From Mycolicibacterium psychrotolerans (GTDB lineage: Bacteria; Actinomycetota; Actinomycetes; Mycobacteriales; Mycobacteriaceae), in contig NZ_AP022574.1 of assembly GCF_010729305.1 (NCBI RefSeq), forward strand, positions 4,588,001 to 4,652,000: 64,000 nucleotides of DNA, given 5' to 3'. A program made the position numbers and the translations under genes. The notes under the pieces are model-generated. The model saw only the letters and a program-made list of their open reading frames with translations, made no database searches and had not been told where the DNA came from. Each line of letters begins with the position of its first letter. Positions within the stretch are counted from its first letter, which is position 1. Below are positions 9,117-17,608 of the stretch, in pieces.

Positions 9117-10529
9117 CTAGCCGAGCAGCGCGTCGACGAACGCCGCGGGCTCGAACGGCGCGAGATCGTCGGGTCCCTCGCCGAGGCCGACGAGCTTCAC
9201 GGGGACGCCGAGTTCCTGCTGGACGCGGAAAACGATGCCGCCCCTGGCGGTGCCGTCGAGCTTGGTCAGCACGACCCCGGTGATGTCGACGACCTCGGCG
9301 AACACCCGGGCCTGGGGCAGGCTGTTCTGACCGATCGTCGCGTCGAGCACGAGCAGGACCTCGTCGACGGCCGCCCGACGGCCCACCACGCGCTTGACCT
9401 TGCCGAGTTCGTCCATCAGGCCGGTCTTGGTGTGCAGCCGGCCCGCGGTGTCGATCACCACGACGTCAGCGCCCGACGCGATGCCGGTGTCGACCGCGTC
9501 GAAGGCCACCGATGCGGGGTCGGCGCCCTCGGCACCGCGCACCACCTGCGCGCCGACGCGCGATGCCCAGGTCTGCAGCTGATCGGCGGCCGCGGCCCGA
9601 AAGGTGTCCGCGGCGCCGAGGACCACCCGGCGGCCGTCGGCGACCAGCACCCGGGCCAGCTTGCCGACCGTCGTGGTCTTGCCGGTGCCGTTGACGCCGA
9701 CGACCAGCAGCACCGAGGGCTTGTCCTCGTGCGGCAACGCCCTGATGGAGCGGTCCAGGTCGGTCTGCAACTCGGCGATCAGGACGTCGCGCAGCACGGC
9801 GCGCGCGTCGGCCTCGGTGCGCACGGTGCTGCTGGCCATGCGCGTGCGCAGCGCGGCGACCACCGACTCGGTCACGACCGGCCCCAGGTCGGCGATCAGC
9901 AGGGTGTCCTCGATCTCCTCCCAGGACTCCTCGTCGAGGTCGCCGCCGCCGAGCAGGCCCAGCATGCTGCGGCCCAGCGTGTTCTGCGATTTCGCCAGGC
10001 GGCCGCGCAGCCGGTCGAGCCGGCCCTCGGTGGGCGCGATGGACTCGAGGTCGGGGGCCACCGGCGCCGCAGGAGCTTCCGGCGCTGCGGGGGCCACCGG
10101 CGCCGCAGGAGCTTCCGGCCCTGCGGGTGCCACCGGCGCTTCTGGCGCCTCCGGCGGGGGGGCTTGGGGTGCTTCGGGCGCAGGTTTGTCCACCGTCGGG
10201 GCGGGAAGGGTGTCAGGCAGCCTGACGTCGGCGATGGGACGCTTCGGGGCGTCGCGCGGGATGGTGGCATCATCGCCGACGGCGGGCAACCCGGTGGTGT
10301 CGATGCGCTCGGGCGTCTTCGGCGGGCGCGGGGGCGCCTCGGTGGGCGCCGACGCCGAGAACGTGATCCCTGACGCGGCTTTGTAGCCGCCGGATCGATC
10401 GACAGGAGTGGCAGTGTCTGGAGCCGAGAGACTGATGCGGCGCCGGCGGTACCGCACCAGCCCGACGACGAGTGCAACGACCAGCAGGACGGCGATGACC
10501 GCGATGGCGATCCAGAGACCCTCACTCAC
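9117..10529 (-). CDS. ftsY: Signal recognition particle receptor FtsY
   Basis: FtsY is the membrane-associated receptor GTPase that partners Ffh in co-translational targeting. The 470-residue product has an N-terminal hydrophobic anchor (IAIAVIAVLLVVALVVGLV, residues 7-25). A variable acidic/alanine-proline linker (about 90-160) contains 12-residue repeats of the EAPAAPVAPA type. The NG domain follows, with P-loop GVNGTGKTT, DTAGRLHTKTGLMDEL and TKLDGTARGG. Actinobacterial FtsY commonly has such an N-terminal helix. The start is GTG, and the gene is separated from the divergent isomerase gene by about 40 bases. Confidence 0.97.
   Translation of the reverse strand: MSEGLWIAIAVIAVLLVVALVVGLVRYRRRRISLSAPDTATPVDRSGGYKAASGITFSASAPTEAPPRPPKTPERIDTTGLPAVGDDATIPRDAPKRPIADVRLPDTLPAPTVDKPAPEAPQAPPPEAPEAPVAPAGPEAPAAPVAPAAPEAPAAPVAPDLESIAPTEGRLDRLRGRLAKSQNTLGRSMLGLLGGGDLDEESWEEIEDTLLIADLGPVVTESVVAALRTRMASSTVRTEADARAVLRDVLIAELQTDLDRSIRALPHEDKPSVLLVVGVNGTGKTTTVGKLARVLVADGRRVVLGAADTFRAAAADQLQTWASRVGAQVVRGAEGADPASVAFDAVDTGIASGADVVVIDTAGRLHTKTGLMDELGKVKRVVGRRAAVDEVLLVLDATIGQNSLPQARVFAEVVDITGVVLTKLDGTARGGIVFRVQQELGVPVKLVGLGEGPDDLAPFEPAAFVDALLG
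10057..10148 (-). repeat. 36-bp tandem repeat encoding the Ala/Pro linker of FtsY
   Basis: Copies of a 36-base unit beginning gccaccggcg start at 10057, 10093 and 10129. The first two are nearly identical and the third is diverged after about 15 bases. Each unit encodes 12 residues of the EAPAAPVAPA type. The period is a multiple of three, so gain or loss of a unit keeps the frame. Confidence 0.8.
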
Positions 10530-10568
10530 CCGGCCATTGTCTCAGGGGCCTCGAGCGAGTCACAGCCG

Positions 10569-11597
10569 GTGAGCTTCGACCCCGGCTCGGCCCTGCAGCA
10601 CCGCAAGCGGCGCCACATCGACGTGTGCCTGACCGAGCCCGTCGACTACCAGACGCTGACCACCGGTTTCGAGCGCTACCGGCTCCCCTACAACGCGCTC
10701 ACCCAGACGGATCTGCGGCGCATCGACCTGGGTACCGAGTTCCTCGGCAGCAGGCTGCGGGCGCCGGTGCTGATCGGCGCGATGACCGGCGGCGCGCAGC
10801 TGTCGGGGATCATCAACCGGAACCTGGCTGCCGCGGCCCAGCAACTGGGTCTGGGGATGATGCTCGGCTCGCAACGCGTGATGATCGACGACGAGTCGGC
10901 GGCGGCGAGCTTCGCGGTCCGCGAGATCGCGCCCGACGTTCTGGTCGTCGGCAACATCGGGCTGGCGCAGGTGTCGACGGCGATCGTGCCCGGACTCGCC
11001 GCCGCACTGCGCCGCGTCGGCGCCGACGCCGTGGCGGTGCACACCAATCCGCTGCAGGAGGCGATGCAGCATCGCGGGGACACCGACTTCTCCGGCTCGC
11101 TGCACCGGCTGACAGAACTGGTCGACGCGCTCGGATATCCGGTGATGCTCAAGGAGGTCGGCCACGGCATCGGTGCGGCGGCAGCCGCCCAGCTGGTCGG
11201 CTGTCCGATCGCCGCGGTCGACGTGGCAGGCGCGGGTGGCACCTCATGGGCCCGCATCGAGCAGTTCGTGCGCTACGGCGAGGTGCGCCACGCCGCGCTG
11301 GCCGAATGGGGCATCCCGACCGCGCAGGCGCTGACCGAGGTGCGCGCGATCCTCCCCGACATGCCGCTGGTGGCCTCGGGCGGTATCCGCACCGGGATGG
11401 ACGCGGCCAAAGCACTGGCGATGGGCGCCCAGGTGGTCGCGATAGCCCGGCCGCTGCTGGCGCCGGCGATCGAATCGGTTGCCGCCGTGGTGGATTGGCT
11501 GCAAGTCTTCCTCGAAGAGCTGGTGATCTGCCTGCACGGCTGCGGTGCGCAGGATCTCGCCGCGCTGCGCGCAGGCGGCGTCGTCCCCTCGGCCTGA
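10569..11597 (+). CDS. fni: Type 2 isopentenyl-diphosphate delta-isomerase
   Basis: This enzyme interconverts isopentenyl and dimethylallyl diphosphate using FMN and NAD(P)H; it is unrelated to the metal-dependent type 1 enzyme. The 342-residue protein shows the family landmarks RKRRHIDVCL (N-terminus), GAMTGGA, GLGMMLGSQR, VGNIGLAQ, HTNPLQEAMQ, KEVGHGIG, DVAGAGGTSW and SGGIRTGMDAAKAL, which line the FMN and substrate pocket of a TIM barrel. It starts with GTG, with no partner genes of the isoprenoid or carotenoid pathway beside it. M. tuberculosis uses a type 1 enzyme elsewhere, so this copy between ftsY and smc is a lineage-specific addition or replacement. Confidence 0.92.
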   Translation: MSFDPGSALQHRKRRHIDVCLTEPVDYQTLTTGFERYRLPYNALTQTDLRRIDLGTEFLGSRLRAPVLIGAMTGGAQLSGIINRNLAAAAQQLGLGMMLGSQRVMIDDESAAASFAVREIAPDVLVVGNIGLAQVSTAIVPGLAAALRRVGADAVAVHTNPLQEAMQHRGDTDFSGSLHRLTELVDALGYPVMLKEVGHGIGAAAAAQLVGCPIAAVDVAGAGGTSWARIEQFVRYGEVRHAALAEWGIPTAQALTEVRAILPDMPLVASGGIRTGMDAAKALAMGAQVVAIARPLLAPAIESVAAVVDWLQVFLEELVICLHGCGAQDLAALRAGGVVPSA

Positions 11598-11608
11598 CCC
11601 GACCCCTC

Positions 11609-11650
11609 TTCGCCCAAACCAACGTTCGGGCGCGAAAGTACGGGTGGAAT
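11609..11650. repeat. Dispersed intergenic repeat, copy A (convergent fni/smc gap)
   Basis: The element contains CGCCCAAACCAACGTTCGGG followed by a purine-rich tail and a GTGGAA end. A near-identical copy sits at 37783-37824 and a diverged inverted pair at 15985-16050. Internally GCCCAA can pair with TTCGGGC with one bulge. It lies between two genes that converge, which suits a bidirectional terminator or an insertion-tolerant repeat. Confidence 0.6.
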
Positions 11651-11677
11651 TGGCCAGAACGTCGATCTCGACGCCGG

Positions 11678-14600
11678 TCAGGACGGGCTGGCGACCAGTT
11701 CCTGTCCGCGCATCCGCTGGGAGATCACCGTGGTGATGCCGTCGCCGCGCATGGTCACGCCGTAGAGCGCGTCAGCGATCTCCATCGTCGGCTTCTGGTG
11801 GGTGATGACGATCAACTGCGAAACCTCGCGCAACTGCTCGAACAGGCTGATCAGCCGCCGCAGGTTGACGTCGTCGAGGGCGGCCTCCACCTCGTCCATC
11901 ACGTAGAACGGCGACGGGCGGGCGCGGAAGATCGCGACCAGCATCGCCACGGCCGTCAGCGACTTCTCGCCGCCGGACAGCAGCGACAGACGCTTGATCT
12001 TCTTGCCCGGCGGCCGGGCCTCGACCTCGATGCCGGTGGTCAGCATGTCGCTGGGGTCGGTCAGCAGCAACCGGCCCTCGCCACCGGGGAACAACGTCGA
12101 AAACACCTGCGAGAACTCACGTTCGACGTCGGCATAGGCTTCGGTGAACACCTGCAGGATGCGGGCGTCGACGTCGGCGACCACGTCGAGCAGGTCCTTG
12201 CGGGCAGCCTTGACGTCCTCGAGCTGGGTGGACAGGAAGTTGTAGCGCTCCTCCAGCGCCGCGAACTCCTCGAGCGCGAGGGGATTGACCCGGCCCAGTT
12301 CGGCCAGCTCGCGCTCGGCCCGCTTGGCGCGCCGCTCCTGGGTGGGCCGGTCATAGGGCATCGGCGCGGGCGCGGTCACCTGCTCCCCGCGTTCGCGCGC
12401 CTGCTCGTACTCGGCCATCTCGAGATCCGTGGGCGGCAGCGGCACGCCCGGCCCGTACTCGGCGACGAGGTCGGCCACCGCCATGCCGAACTGCTCGAGG
12501 ACCTGCTGCTCGAGCTGCTCGATCCGCAGCGCCGCCTGTGCCTTGGCGACCTCGTCGCGGTGCAGTGCGTCGGTCAGCGCGGCGATCCGGGTGGTGAGCT
12601 CGGTGACCTCCTCGCGGGCCCTGGTCAACTCCGCGGCCCGCACCTGACGCTCGGCGGCGATCTCGTCACGGATCCGCGATCCGACGGTCACCGCGACGCT
12701 CAGCCGCTTCGCGACCAGCCGACCGGACTCGGCAACCGCCTCGGCCACCGCTGCGGCGCGCACCCGCGCCTCGCGGGCCTGCCGGGCCCGGATCCGGGCC
12801 TCCCGTTCGGCGGCCGCCGCTCGGCGCAGCGAATCAGCCCGTCCGCGAACGGCATTGGCGCGCTCCTCGGCGGTACGCACAGACAGGCGCGCCTCGACCT
12901 CGGCGGACCGCGCGGCCTCGGCGGCGGCGGTCGACTCCTGCCGGTCGACGGGCTCTGCCTCGAACATCGGCTCCTGCTGGGCGTTGTGCAGCCGCTGTTC
13001 GAGTTCGCCGAGTTCGGCGACGGTGCGGTTGCGGCCGGCCTCGAGGTCGTCGCGTTGGGTGATCAGCCGCTGCCACTCGTCGTCGGCGGCGCGGGCGTCC
13101 TGCCCCAGCCGCCCGAGCTGCTCGTAGATCGCCGAGATGGCCGAGTCGGATTCGTTGAGGGCGGCCAGCGCCTGTTCGGCGGCGTCCTGACGGCTCGTCT
13201 GCTCGGCCAGCGCGCCGGCCAGCGCCGCCGAGAGTTCGGCGGTCTGCCGTTCGGCAGCCACCAACTCGGCGCGCGCCTTGTCGACCTCGGACTGGATCTC
13301 CAGCGTGCTCGGCTTGCGATCCGAGCCGCCACTGACCCAGCCCGCACCGACGAGATCGCCGTCGGCGGTGACGGCTCGCAGATCTGGTTGTGTGGCAACG
13401 AATTCCAGTGCGGCAGCGAGGTCGTCGACGACCGCCACCCCGGCCAGCATCGCGGTCACCGCACCCTGCAAGCGCGGCGCGGGGTCGACCACGTCGAGTG
13501 CCCACAGCGCTCCGGCGGGCAACTGTGCCGTCGCACCGGCGGGCGTCACCGGCCAGTCCCCCAGCACCAGGGCGGCCCGTCCGCCGTCGGACTCCTTGAG
13601 CGCGGCCAAGGCGTCGCGCGCGGCGGTGACGTCTTCGGCGGCCAGCGCGTCAGCGGCCGCGCCGAGCACGGCCGCGATCGCCGCTTCATGGCCGGGCCGC
13701 ACCTTGACCAGGGCTGCAACCGAGCCGAAAAGTCCTGCGCCACTGCGGTTCTGCTGCAACCAGGCGGCACCGTCCTTGCGGTCCAGGCCGACCGAGAGTG
13801 CATCGATGCGGGCCTGCAGCGACGCGACCTGCCGTTCGCCTGCGCGTTCGGCGGCCTGCAGTTCGGCGACGCGTTCGTCGGCCAACCGCAGCGCGGCGAC
13901 GGTCCGGTCGTGGTGCTCGTCGAGGCCGACCTCGCCCGCGTCGAGCTCTCCGACGCGCGCCTGCACCGTCTCGAACTCCGCTTGCGTCTGCTGAGCGCGC
14001 GCGGCCGCTTCGTCGATGCCCGCGCTCAGGCGCGCGACCGTCTCGTCGATCGACTCGACGCGGGTGCGCATGGTGTCGACCTGCCCGGCCAGCCGTGCCA
14101 GACCCTCTCTGCGGTCGGCCTCGGCCCGGGCGGCCGCCATGTGGGCGCGTTCGGCTTCGGCGGCGACCTGCTCACGTTCGGCGAGCTCGGCGCGGGTGGA
14201 CTCGAGTCGGGCCCGCGACTCCTCGAGTTCCTCGAGCAGCAGCCGTTCCTGCTCGGCCACCTCGTCGGCCTGCGCGTCGAGGGCGTCGGGATCGGGGCCG
14301 CTGGACGCGGTCGGCTCGGCATCGAGGTGCTGGGCGCGCTCGGTGGCGATGCGCACGGTCGCGCCCACCCGTTCGGCCAGCGCCGAGAGCCGGAACCACC
14401 GCTGTTGCGCCGCATCGGCCCGCTCGCTGAGCTCGGTCACGGCGGCCTCGTGCGCGTCGAGTTCGAGCGTGCGCGTCTCGAGTCGGCGAGTCAGTTCGTC
14501 GTGTTCGCGGCGCAGCGTCGTCTCGGCCTGATCGGTGTCGTCGAACTCAGCCTTGCGGGTCACCAGATCGTCGGCGGCCAGGCGCAGCCGCGCGTCGCGC

Positions 14601-15265
14601 AGGTCGGCCTGGATGGTCTGGGCGCGACGGGCCATCTCGGCCTGGCGGCCCAGTGGCTTGAGCTGACGGCGCAGTTCGGTCGTCAGGTCGGTCAGCCGCG
14701 CCAGGTTGGCGGCCATCGAGTCGAGCTTGCGAACCGCCTTTTCCTTGCGCCTGCGGTGCTTGAGGACGCCCGCCGCCTCCTCGATGAACGCGCGCCGGTC
14801 CTCCGGCCGCGACTCCAGGATCTCCGAGAGCTTGCCCTGGCCGACGATCACGTGCATCTCGCGGCCGATGCCCGAGTCGGACAGCAGCTCCTGCACATCC
14901 ATCAAACGGCAACTGCTGCCGTTGATCTCGTACTCACCGGCGCCGTCGCGGAACATCCGCCGAGTGATCGAGACCTCGGAGTACTCGATCGGCAGCGCGT
15001 TGTCGGAGTTGTCGATCGTCAGCGTCACCTCGGCGCGGCCGAGCGGCGCCCGCGAGGACGTACCGGCGAAGATGACGTCCTCCATCTTGCCGCCGCGCAG
15101 CGTCTTGGCGCCCTGCTCGCCCATCACCCAGGTCAGCGCGTCGACGACGTTGGACTTGCCCGAGCCGTTGGGGCCCACGACGCACGTGATGCCGGGCTCG
15201 AAGCGCAGAGTCGTCGGCGAGGCGAAGGACTTGAAGCCCTTCAGCGTCAGACTCTTCAGATGCAT
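11678..15265 (-). CDS. smc: Chromosome segregation protein SMC
   Basis: SMC is the ATPase core of the bacterial condensin complex (Smc-ScpA-ScpB) that organises and segregates the chromosome. The 1195-residue product has the N-terminal ATPase head with Walker A GPNGSGKSN (about 32-40), a first coiled coil, a globular hinge (about 500-660) and a second coiled coil. The C-terminal head has the signature SLLSGGEKSL and Walker B FYVMDEVEAALDD. Length and layout match the family. The heptad-rich arms are full of Glu, Arg and Ala. The acylphosphatase gene ends the same transcription unit from upstream, 26 bases away. Confidence 0.98.
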   Translation of the reverse strand: MHLKSLTLKGFKSFASPTTLRFEPGITCVVGPNGSGKSNVVDALTWVMGEQGAKTLRGGKMEDVIFAGTSSRAPLGRAEVTLTIDNSDNALPIEYSEVSITRRMFRDGAGEYEINGSSCRLMDVQELLSDSGIGREMHVIVGQGKLSEILESRPEDRRAFIEEAAGVLKHRRRKEKAVRKLDSMAANLARLTDLTTELRRQLKPLGRQAEMARRAQTIQADLRDARLRLAADDLVTRKAEFDDTDQAETTLRREHDELTRRLETRTLELDAHEAAVTELSERADAAQQRWFRLSALAERVGATVRIATERAQHLDAEPTASSGPDPDALDAQADEVAEQERLLLEELEESRARLESTRAELAEREQVAAEAERAHMAAARAEADRREGLARLAGQVDTMRTRVESIDETVARLSAGIDEAAARAQQTQAEFETVQARVGELDAGEVGLDEHHDRTVAALRLADERVAELQAAERAGERQVASLQARIDALSVGLDRKDGAAWLQQNRSGAGLFGSVAALVKVRPGHEAAIAAVLGAAADALAAEDVTAARDALAALKESDGGRAALVLGDWPVTPAGATAQLPAGALWALDVVDPAPRLQGAVTAMLAGVAVVDDLAAALEFVATQPDLRAVTADGDLVGAGWVSGGSDRKPSTLEIQSEVDKARAELVAAERQTAELSAALAGALAEQTSRQDAAEQALAALNESDSAISAIYEQLGRLGQDARAADDEWQRLITQRDDLEAGRNRTVAELGELEQRLHNAQQEPMFEAEPVDRQESTAAAEAARSAEVEARLSVRTAEERANAVRGRADSLRRAAAAEREARIRARQAREARVRAAAVAEAVAESGRLVAKRLSVAVTVGSRIRDEIAAERQVRAAELTRAREEVTELTTRIAALTDALHRDEVAKAQAALRIEQLEQQVLEQFGMAVADLVAEYGPGVPLPPTDLEMAEYEQARERGEQVTAPAPMPYDRPTQERRAKRAERELAELGRVNPLALEEFAALEERYNFLSTQLEDVKAARKDLLDVVADVDARILQVFTEAYADVEREFSQVFSTLFPGGEGRLLLTDPSDMLTTGIEVEARPPGKKIKRLSLLSGGEKSLTAVAMLVAIFRARPSPFYVMDEVEAALDDVNLRRLISLFEQLREVSQLIVITHQKPTMEIADALYGVTMRGDGITTVISQRMRGQELVASPS

Positions 15266-15291
15266 GACGCGTTACCCTACCGCCGGGAGGC

Positions 15292-15576
15292 TCAGCGCTC
15301 GGTGAAGCCCGAGAGCGCGTCGGCCGCGGCGGACCAGTCGGCGATGACCTTGTCGACGTGACCCGGGGTGACTCCGCCTTCGAGCAGGTCAAGCAGCTTT
15401 TGGCAGGCGTCGCGGGTACCCTGCGCGACCACTTGGACGCGGCCGTCGGGTTTGTTCGCCGCGAAGCCCGTCAGCCCGAGTTCGAGCGCACGCGACCGCG
15501 TCCACCAGCGGAAACCCACCCCCTGCACGTGGCCGTGCACCCATGCGGTGAGCCGGACCTCACTCTCGCCCAACAT
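15292..15576 (-). CDS. acyP: Acylphosphatase
   Basis: This is a 94-residue acylphosphatase that hydrolyses acyl phosphates such as acetyl phosphate. The fold signature is GHVQGVGFRWWTR, with catalytic Arg23, followed by GFAANKPDGRV with catalytic Asn41. The ATG start has GAGGTG five bases upstream and lies inside the end of the OsmC-family gene (17-base overlap), so the two are co-translated. The gene precedes smc, as in other mycobacteria (Rv2922A position). Confidence 0.93.
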   Translation of the reverse strand: MLGESEVRLTAWVHGHVQGVGFRWWTRSRALELGLTGFAANKPDGRVQVVAQGTRDACQKLLDLLEGGVTPGHVDKVIADWSAAADALSGFTER

Positions 15577-15982
15577 CTTTCACCTCAAACGTCACTTCAG
15601 TACCATCCTTCAACGTCCGTCCCACTGTGCACACCTGGTCGATGGCGCGCTCCACCACGGTCCGCAACCGGGTGAGCTCCTCGGGCGACAGAGCCGACAG
15701 GTCCAGTTCGAGCGACTCCTCGAGCAGCGGGTAGCGCTCCTGCTCGCGGTCGGCCGCCCCGGCGACCCGGATCGTCGCTCGGTAGTCGTCGCCCAGGCGG
15801 CGGCGCAGCGGCTGATCGCTGCTCAGGCCACTGCATCCGGCCAGGGCGATCTTCATCAGCTCGCCCGGGGTGAAGACGGCCTCGACGTCTTCGGAGCCGA
15901 TGAGGACTTCCGCGCCGCGCGTGCTGCGTCCCGTGTAGCGCCGCACGCCTGTGCGCTCCACCCAGAGTTCGGTCATGCCCAC
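15560..15982 (-). CDS. OsmC/Ohr family protein
   Basis: This is a 140-residue OsmC-like protein. Members use paired cysteines to reduce organic hydroperoxides. Visible here are the central segment FTPGELMKIALAGCSGLSSDQPLRRR, which carries the first cysteine, and a later cysteine in IDQVCTVGRTL, the two expected redox residues. Start choice is between GTG 15982 and ATG 15976, six bases apart. It is followed by overlapping acyP. The exact substrate is not evident. Positional orthologue of Rv2923c. Confidence 0.88.
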   Translation of the reverse strand: MGMTELWVERTGVRRYTGRSTRGAEVLIGSEDVEAVFTPGELMKIALAGCSGLSSDQPLRRRLGDDYRATIRVAGAADREQERYPLLEESLELDLSALSPEELTRLRTVVERAIDQVCTVGRTLKDGTEVTFEVKDVGRE

Positions 15983-15984
15983 AT

Positions 15985-16050
15985 CTTCGCCCAGACCGAC
16001 ATTTGGGCGCGAAAAGGCCCGCTTTTCGCACCCAAATGTCGGTTTGGGCT
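15985..16050. repeat. Dispersed intergenic repeat, copy B: long imperfect inverted pair
   Basis: Two diverged copies of the repeat seen at 11609 and 37783 face each other here. The left arm is cgcccagaccgacatttggg plus gcgaaaa; the right arm is gcttttcg plus cacccaaatgtcggtttggg. They pair over nearly 30 bases with few mismatches around a small GC loop. The element fills the gap between mutM and the osmC-type gene, both on the minus strand. A transcript crossing it would form a very stable hairpin. Confidence 0.7.
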
Positions 16051-16058
16051 TATGAGAC

Positions 16059-16910
16059 TCACCGGACGCGGGGGCGGGGTTGGCAGCGCGGGCAGTAGAA
16101 CGACGAGCGGTTCATGAACTTCTCCCGCCGCATGATCGCCCCGCAGCGCCGGCACGGTTCGCCCTCGCGACCGTAGGCGTCCAGCGACCGGTCGAAGTAC
16201 CCGGACTCGCCGTTGACGTTCACATAGAGCGAGTCGAACGACGTGCCGCCCTGCCCGAGCGCATCGGTCATCACCGCGGCGGCGGCGTCGAGCAGCTCAG
16301 CCAGCTTGGCCTTGGACAGCCCCGAGGCCAACCGGGCCCCGTTGACCTTGGCCCGCCACAGCGCCTCGTCGGCGTAGATGTTGCCGATGCCGGACACCAC
16401 CGTCTGATCCAGCAGCTGGCGCTTGATCTCGGAGTGCTTGCGCCGCAACACCGTCACCACACCGTCACGATCGAAGTGCGGGTCCAGCGGGTCCCTGGCG
16501 ATGTGCGCGACGGGCACCGGCACCTCGGCGCCGTCGATCGTGACCGTGTCGGTGATCATCCACCCGCCGAACGTGCGCTGGTCGACGAAGCTCAGCGTGG
16601 TCCCGTCGTCGAGCAGCGCGGCGATGCGCAGATGGTTCTCGTTCGGCACCGGGCCCAGCAGCATCTGCCCGCTCATACCGAGGTGCACCACCAGGGCCGA
16701 CCCGTCGGACAGCTCGAGCCACAAGTACTTTCCCCGCCGACCCGTCCCGGTGATCGTCATCTCGAGCAGACGGGCGGTCAGATCCGCCGGGCCCGCTTCG
16801 TGGCGGCGCACCGCGCGCGGATGGTGCACGCGCACCGCGGTGATGGTCCGGCCCGCGACATGCTGGTGCAGTCCCCGCCGGACCACCTCGACTTCGGGGA
16901 GCTCAGGCAT
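16059..16910 (-). CDS. mutM: Formamidopyrimidine-DNA glycosylase
   Basis: This base-excision repair enzyme removes 8-oxoguanine and formamidopyrimidines and cleaves the strand by beta,delta-elimination. The 283-residue protein begins MPELPEVEVVRRGL, giving the N-terminal proline nucleophile and catalytic Glu after Met removal. It has the lysine in GRRGKYLWLEL, the helix-two-turn-helix region (VSGIGNIYADEALW) and a C-terminal zinc finger of four cysteines (CRRCG...CPRCQ). It ends shortly before the copy B repeat. The upstream neighbour is rnc, five bases away. Confidence 0.97.
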   Translation of the reverse strand: MPELPEVEVVRRGLHQHVAGRTITAVRVHHPRAVRRHEAGPADLTARLLEMTITGTGRRGKYLWLELSDGSALVVHLGMSGQMLLGPVPNENHLRIAALLDDGTTLSFVDQRTFGGWMITDTVTIDGAEVPVPVAHIARDPLDPHFDRDGVVTVLRRKHSEIKRQLLDQTVVSGIGNIYADEALWRAKVNGARLASGLSKAKLAELLDAAAAVMTDALGQGGTSFDSLYVNVNGESGYFDRSLDAYGREGEPCRRCGAIMRREKFMNRSSFYCPRCQPRPRVR

Positions 16911-16915
16911 TCCGC

Positions 16916-17608
16916 TCAGTCATCGGTCAGGGTGTTCCACGCAGCCGCAGCGGCCTTGAGTTCGGCTTCCTTCTTCGTCTTGCCGACACCGGTGCCGTAT
17001 TCGCGCTCGGCGATCACCACCGAGGCGGTGAACTCCTTGTCGTGGTCCGGCCCGGTGGAGGTGACGGTGTAGGCCGGCGCACCGAGCCCGCGCGAGGCCG
17101 TCAACTCCTGCAGACTGCTCTTCCAGTCCAAGCCCGCTCCGAGAGTCGGTGCGGTGTCCAGCAATTCGCCGAACAACCGGAGGATCACCTCCCGGGCGAC
17201 CGCGGCTCCGTGCGCGAGATAGATGGCGCCGAGCAGGGATTCGACACCATCGGCGAGAATGCTGGATTTGTCGGCGCCGCCGGAGTTCTCCTCGCCCTTG
17301 CCCAGCAGCAGATAGCTGCCCAGCCCCTTGTCCGAGAGCCGGCGCCCGACATCGGCCAGCGCCTGGGTGTTGACGATGCTCGCCCGCAGCTTGGCCAGAT
17401 CGCCCTCGGAGCGCTCCGGATGACGGTGGTAGAGCTCCTCGGTGATCGTCAGCCCGAGCACCGAGTCCCCGAGGAACTCGAGGCGTTCGTTGGTGGGCAG
17501 CCCGCCGTTCTCGTAGGAGTAGCTGCGGTGCGTGAGCGCGATCGTGAGCAGTTCTGCGGGCAGCTCGACGCCGAGCGCCTCGAGGAGGGGCTGGCGATCG
17601 CCCGTCAC
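16916..17608 (-). CDS. rnc: Ribonuclease III
   Basis: RNase III cleaves double-stranded RNA, including rRNA precursors. The 230-residue protein has the signature ERLEFLGDSVLGL and the second acidic cluster ADGVESLLGAIYLA (metal-binding Glu/Asp), followed by a C-terminal dsRNA-binding domain (WKSSLQELTASRGLG to the end). The GTG at 17608 overlaps the stop of the DUF177 gene as GTGA, which decides the start over the longer frame from 17653. Operon: DUF177, rnc, mutM. Confidence 0.96.
   Translation of the reverse strand: MTGDRQPLLEALGVELPAELLTIALTHRSYSYENGGLPTNERLEFLGDSVLGLTITEELYHRHPERSEGDLAKLRASIVNTQALADVGRRLSDKGLGSYLLLGKGEENSGGADKSSILADGVESLLGAIYLAHGAAVAREVILRLFGELLDTAPTLGAGLDWKSSLQELTASRGLGAPAYTVTSTGPDHDKEFTASVVIAEREYGTGVGKTKKEAELKAAAAAWNTLTDD

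Noticed and set aside
10625..15361. Very long plus-strand open frame (1578 codons) covering fni and the antisense of smc
   Set aside because: Composition is Arg/Pro/Gly-rich low-complexity typical of high-GC shadow frames. Two well-recognised genes occupy the same DNA.
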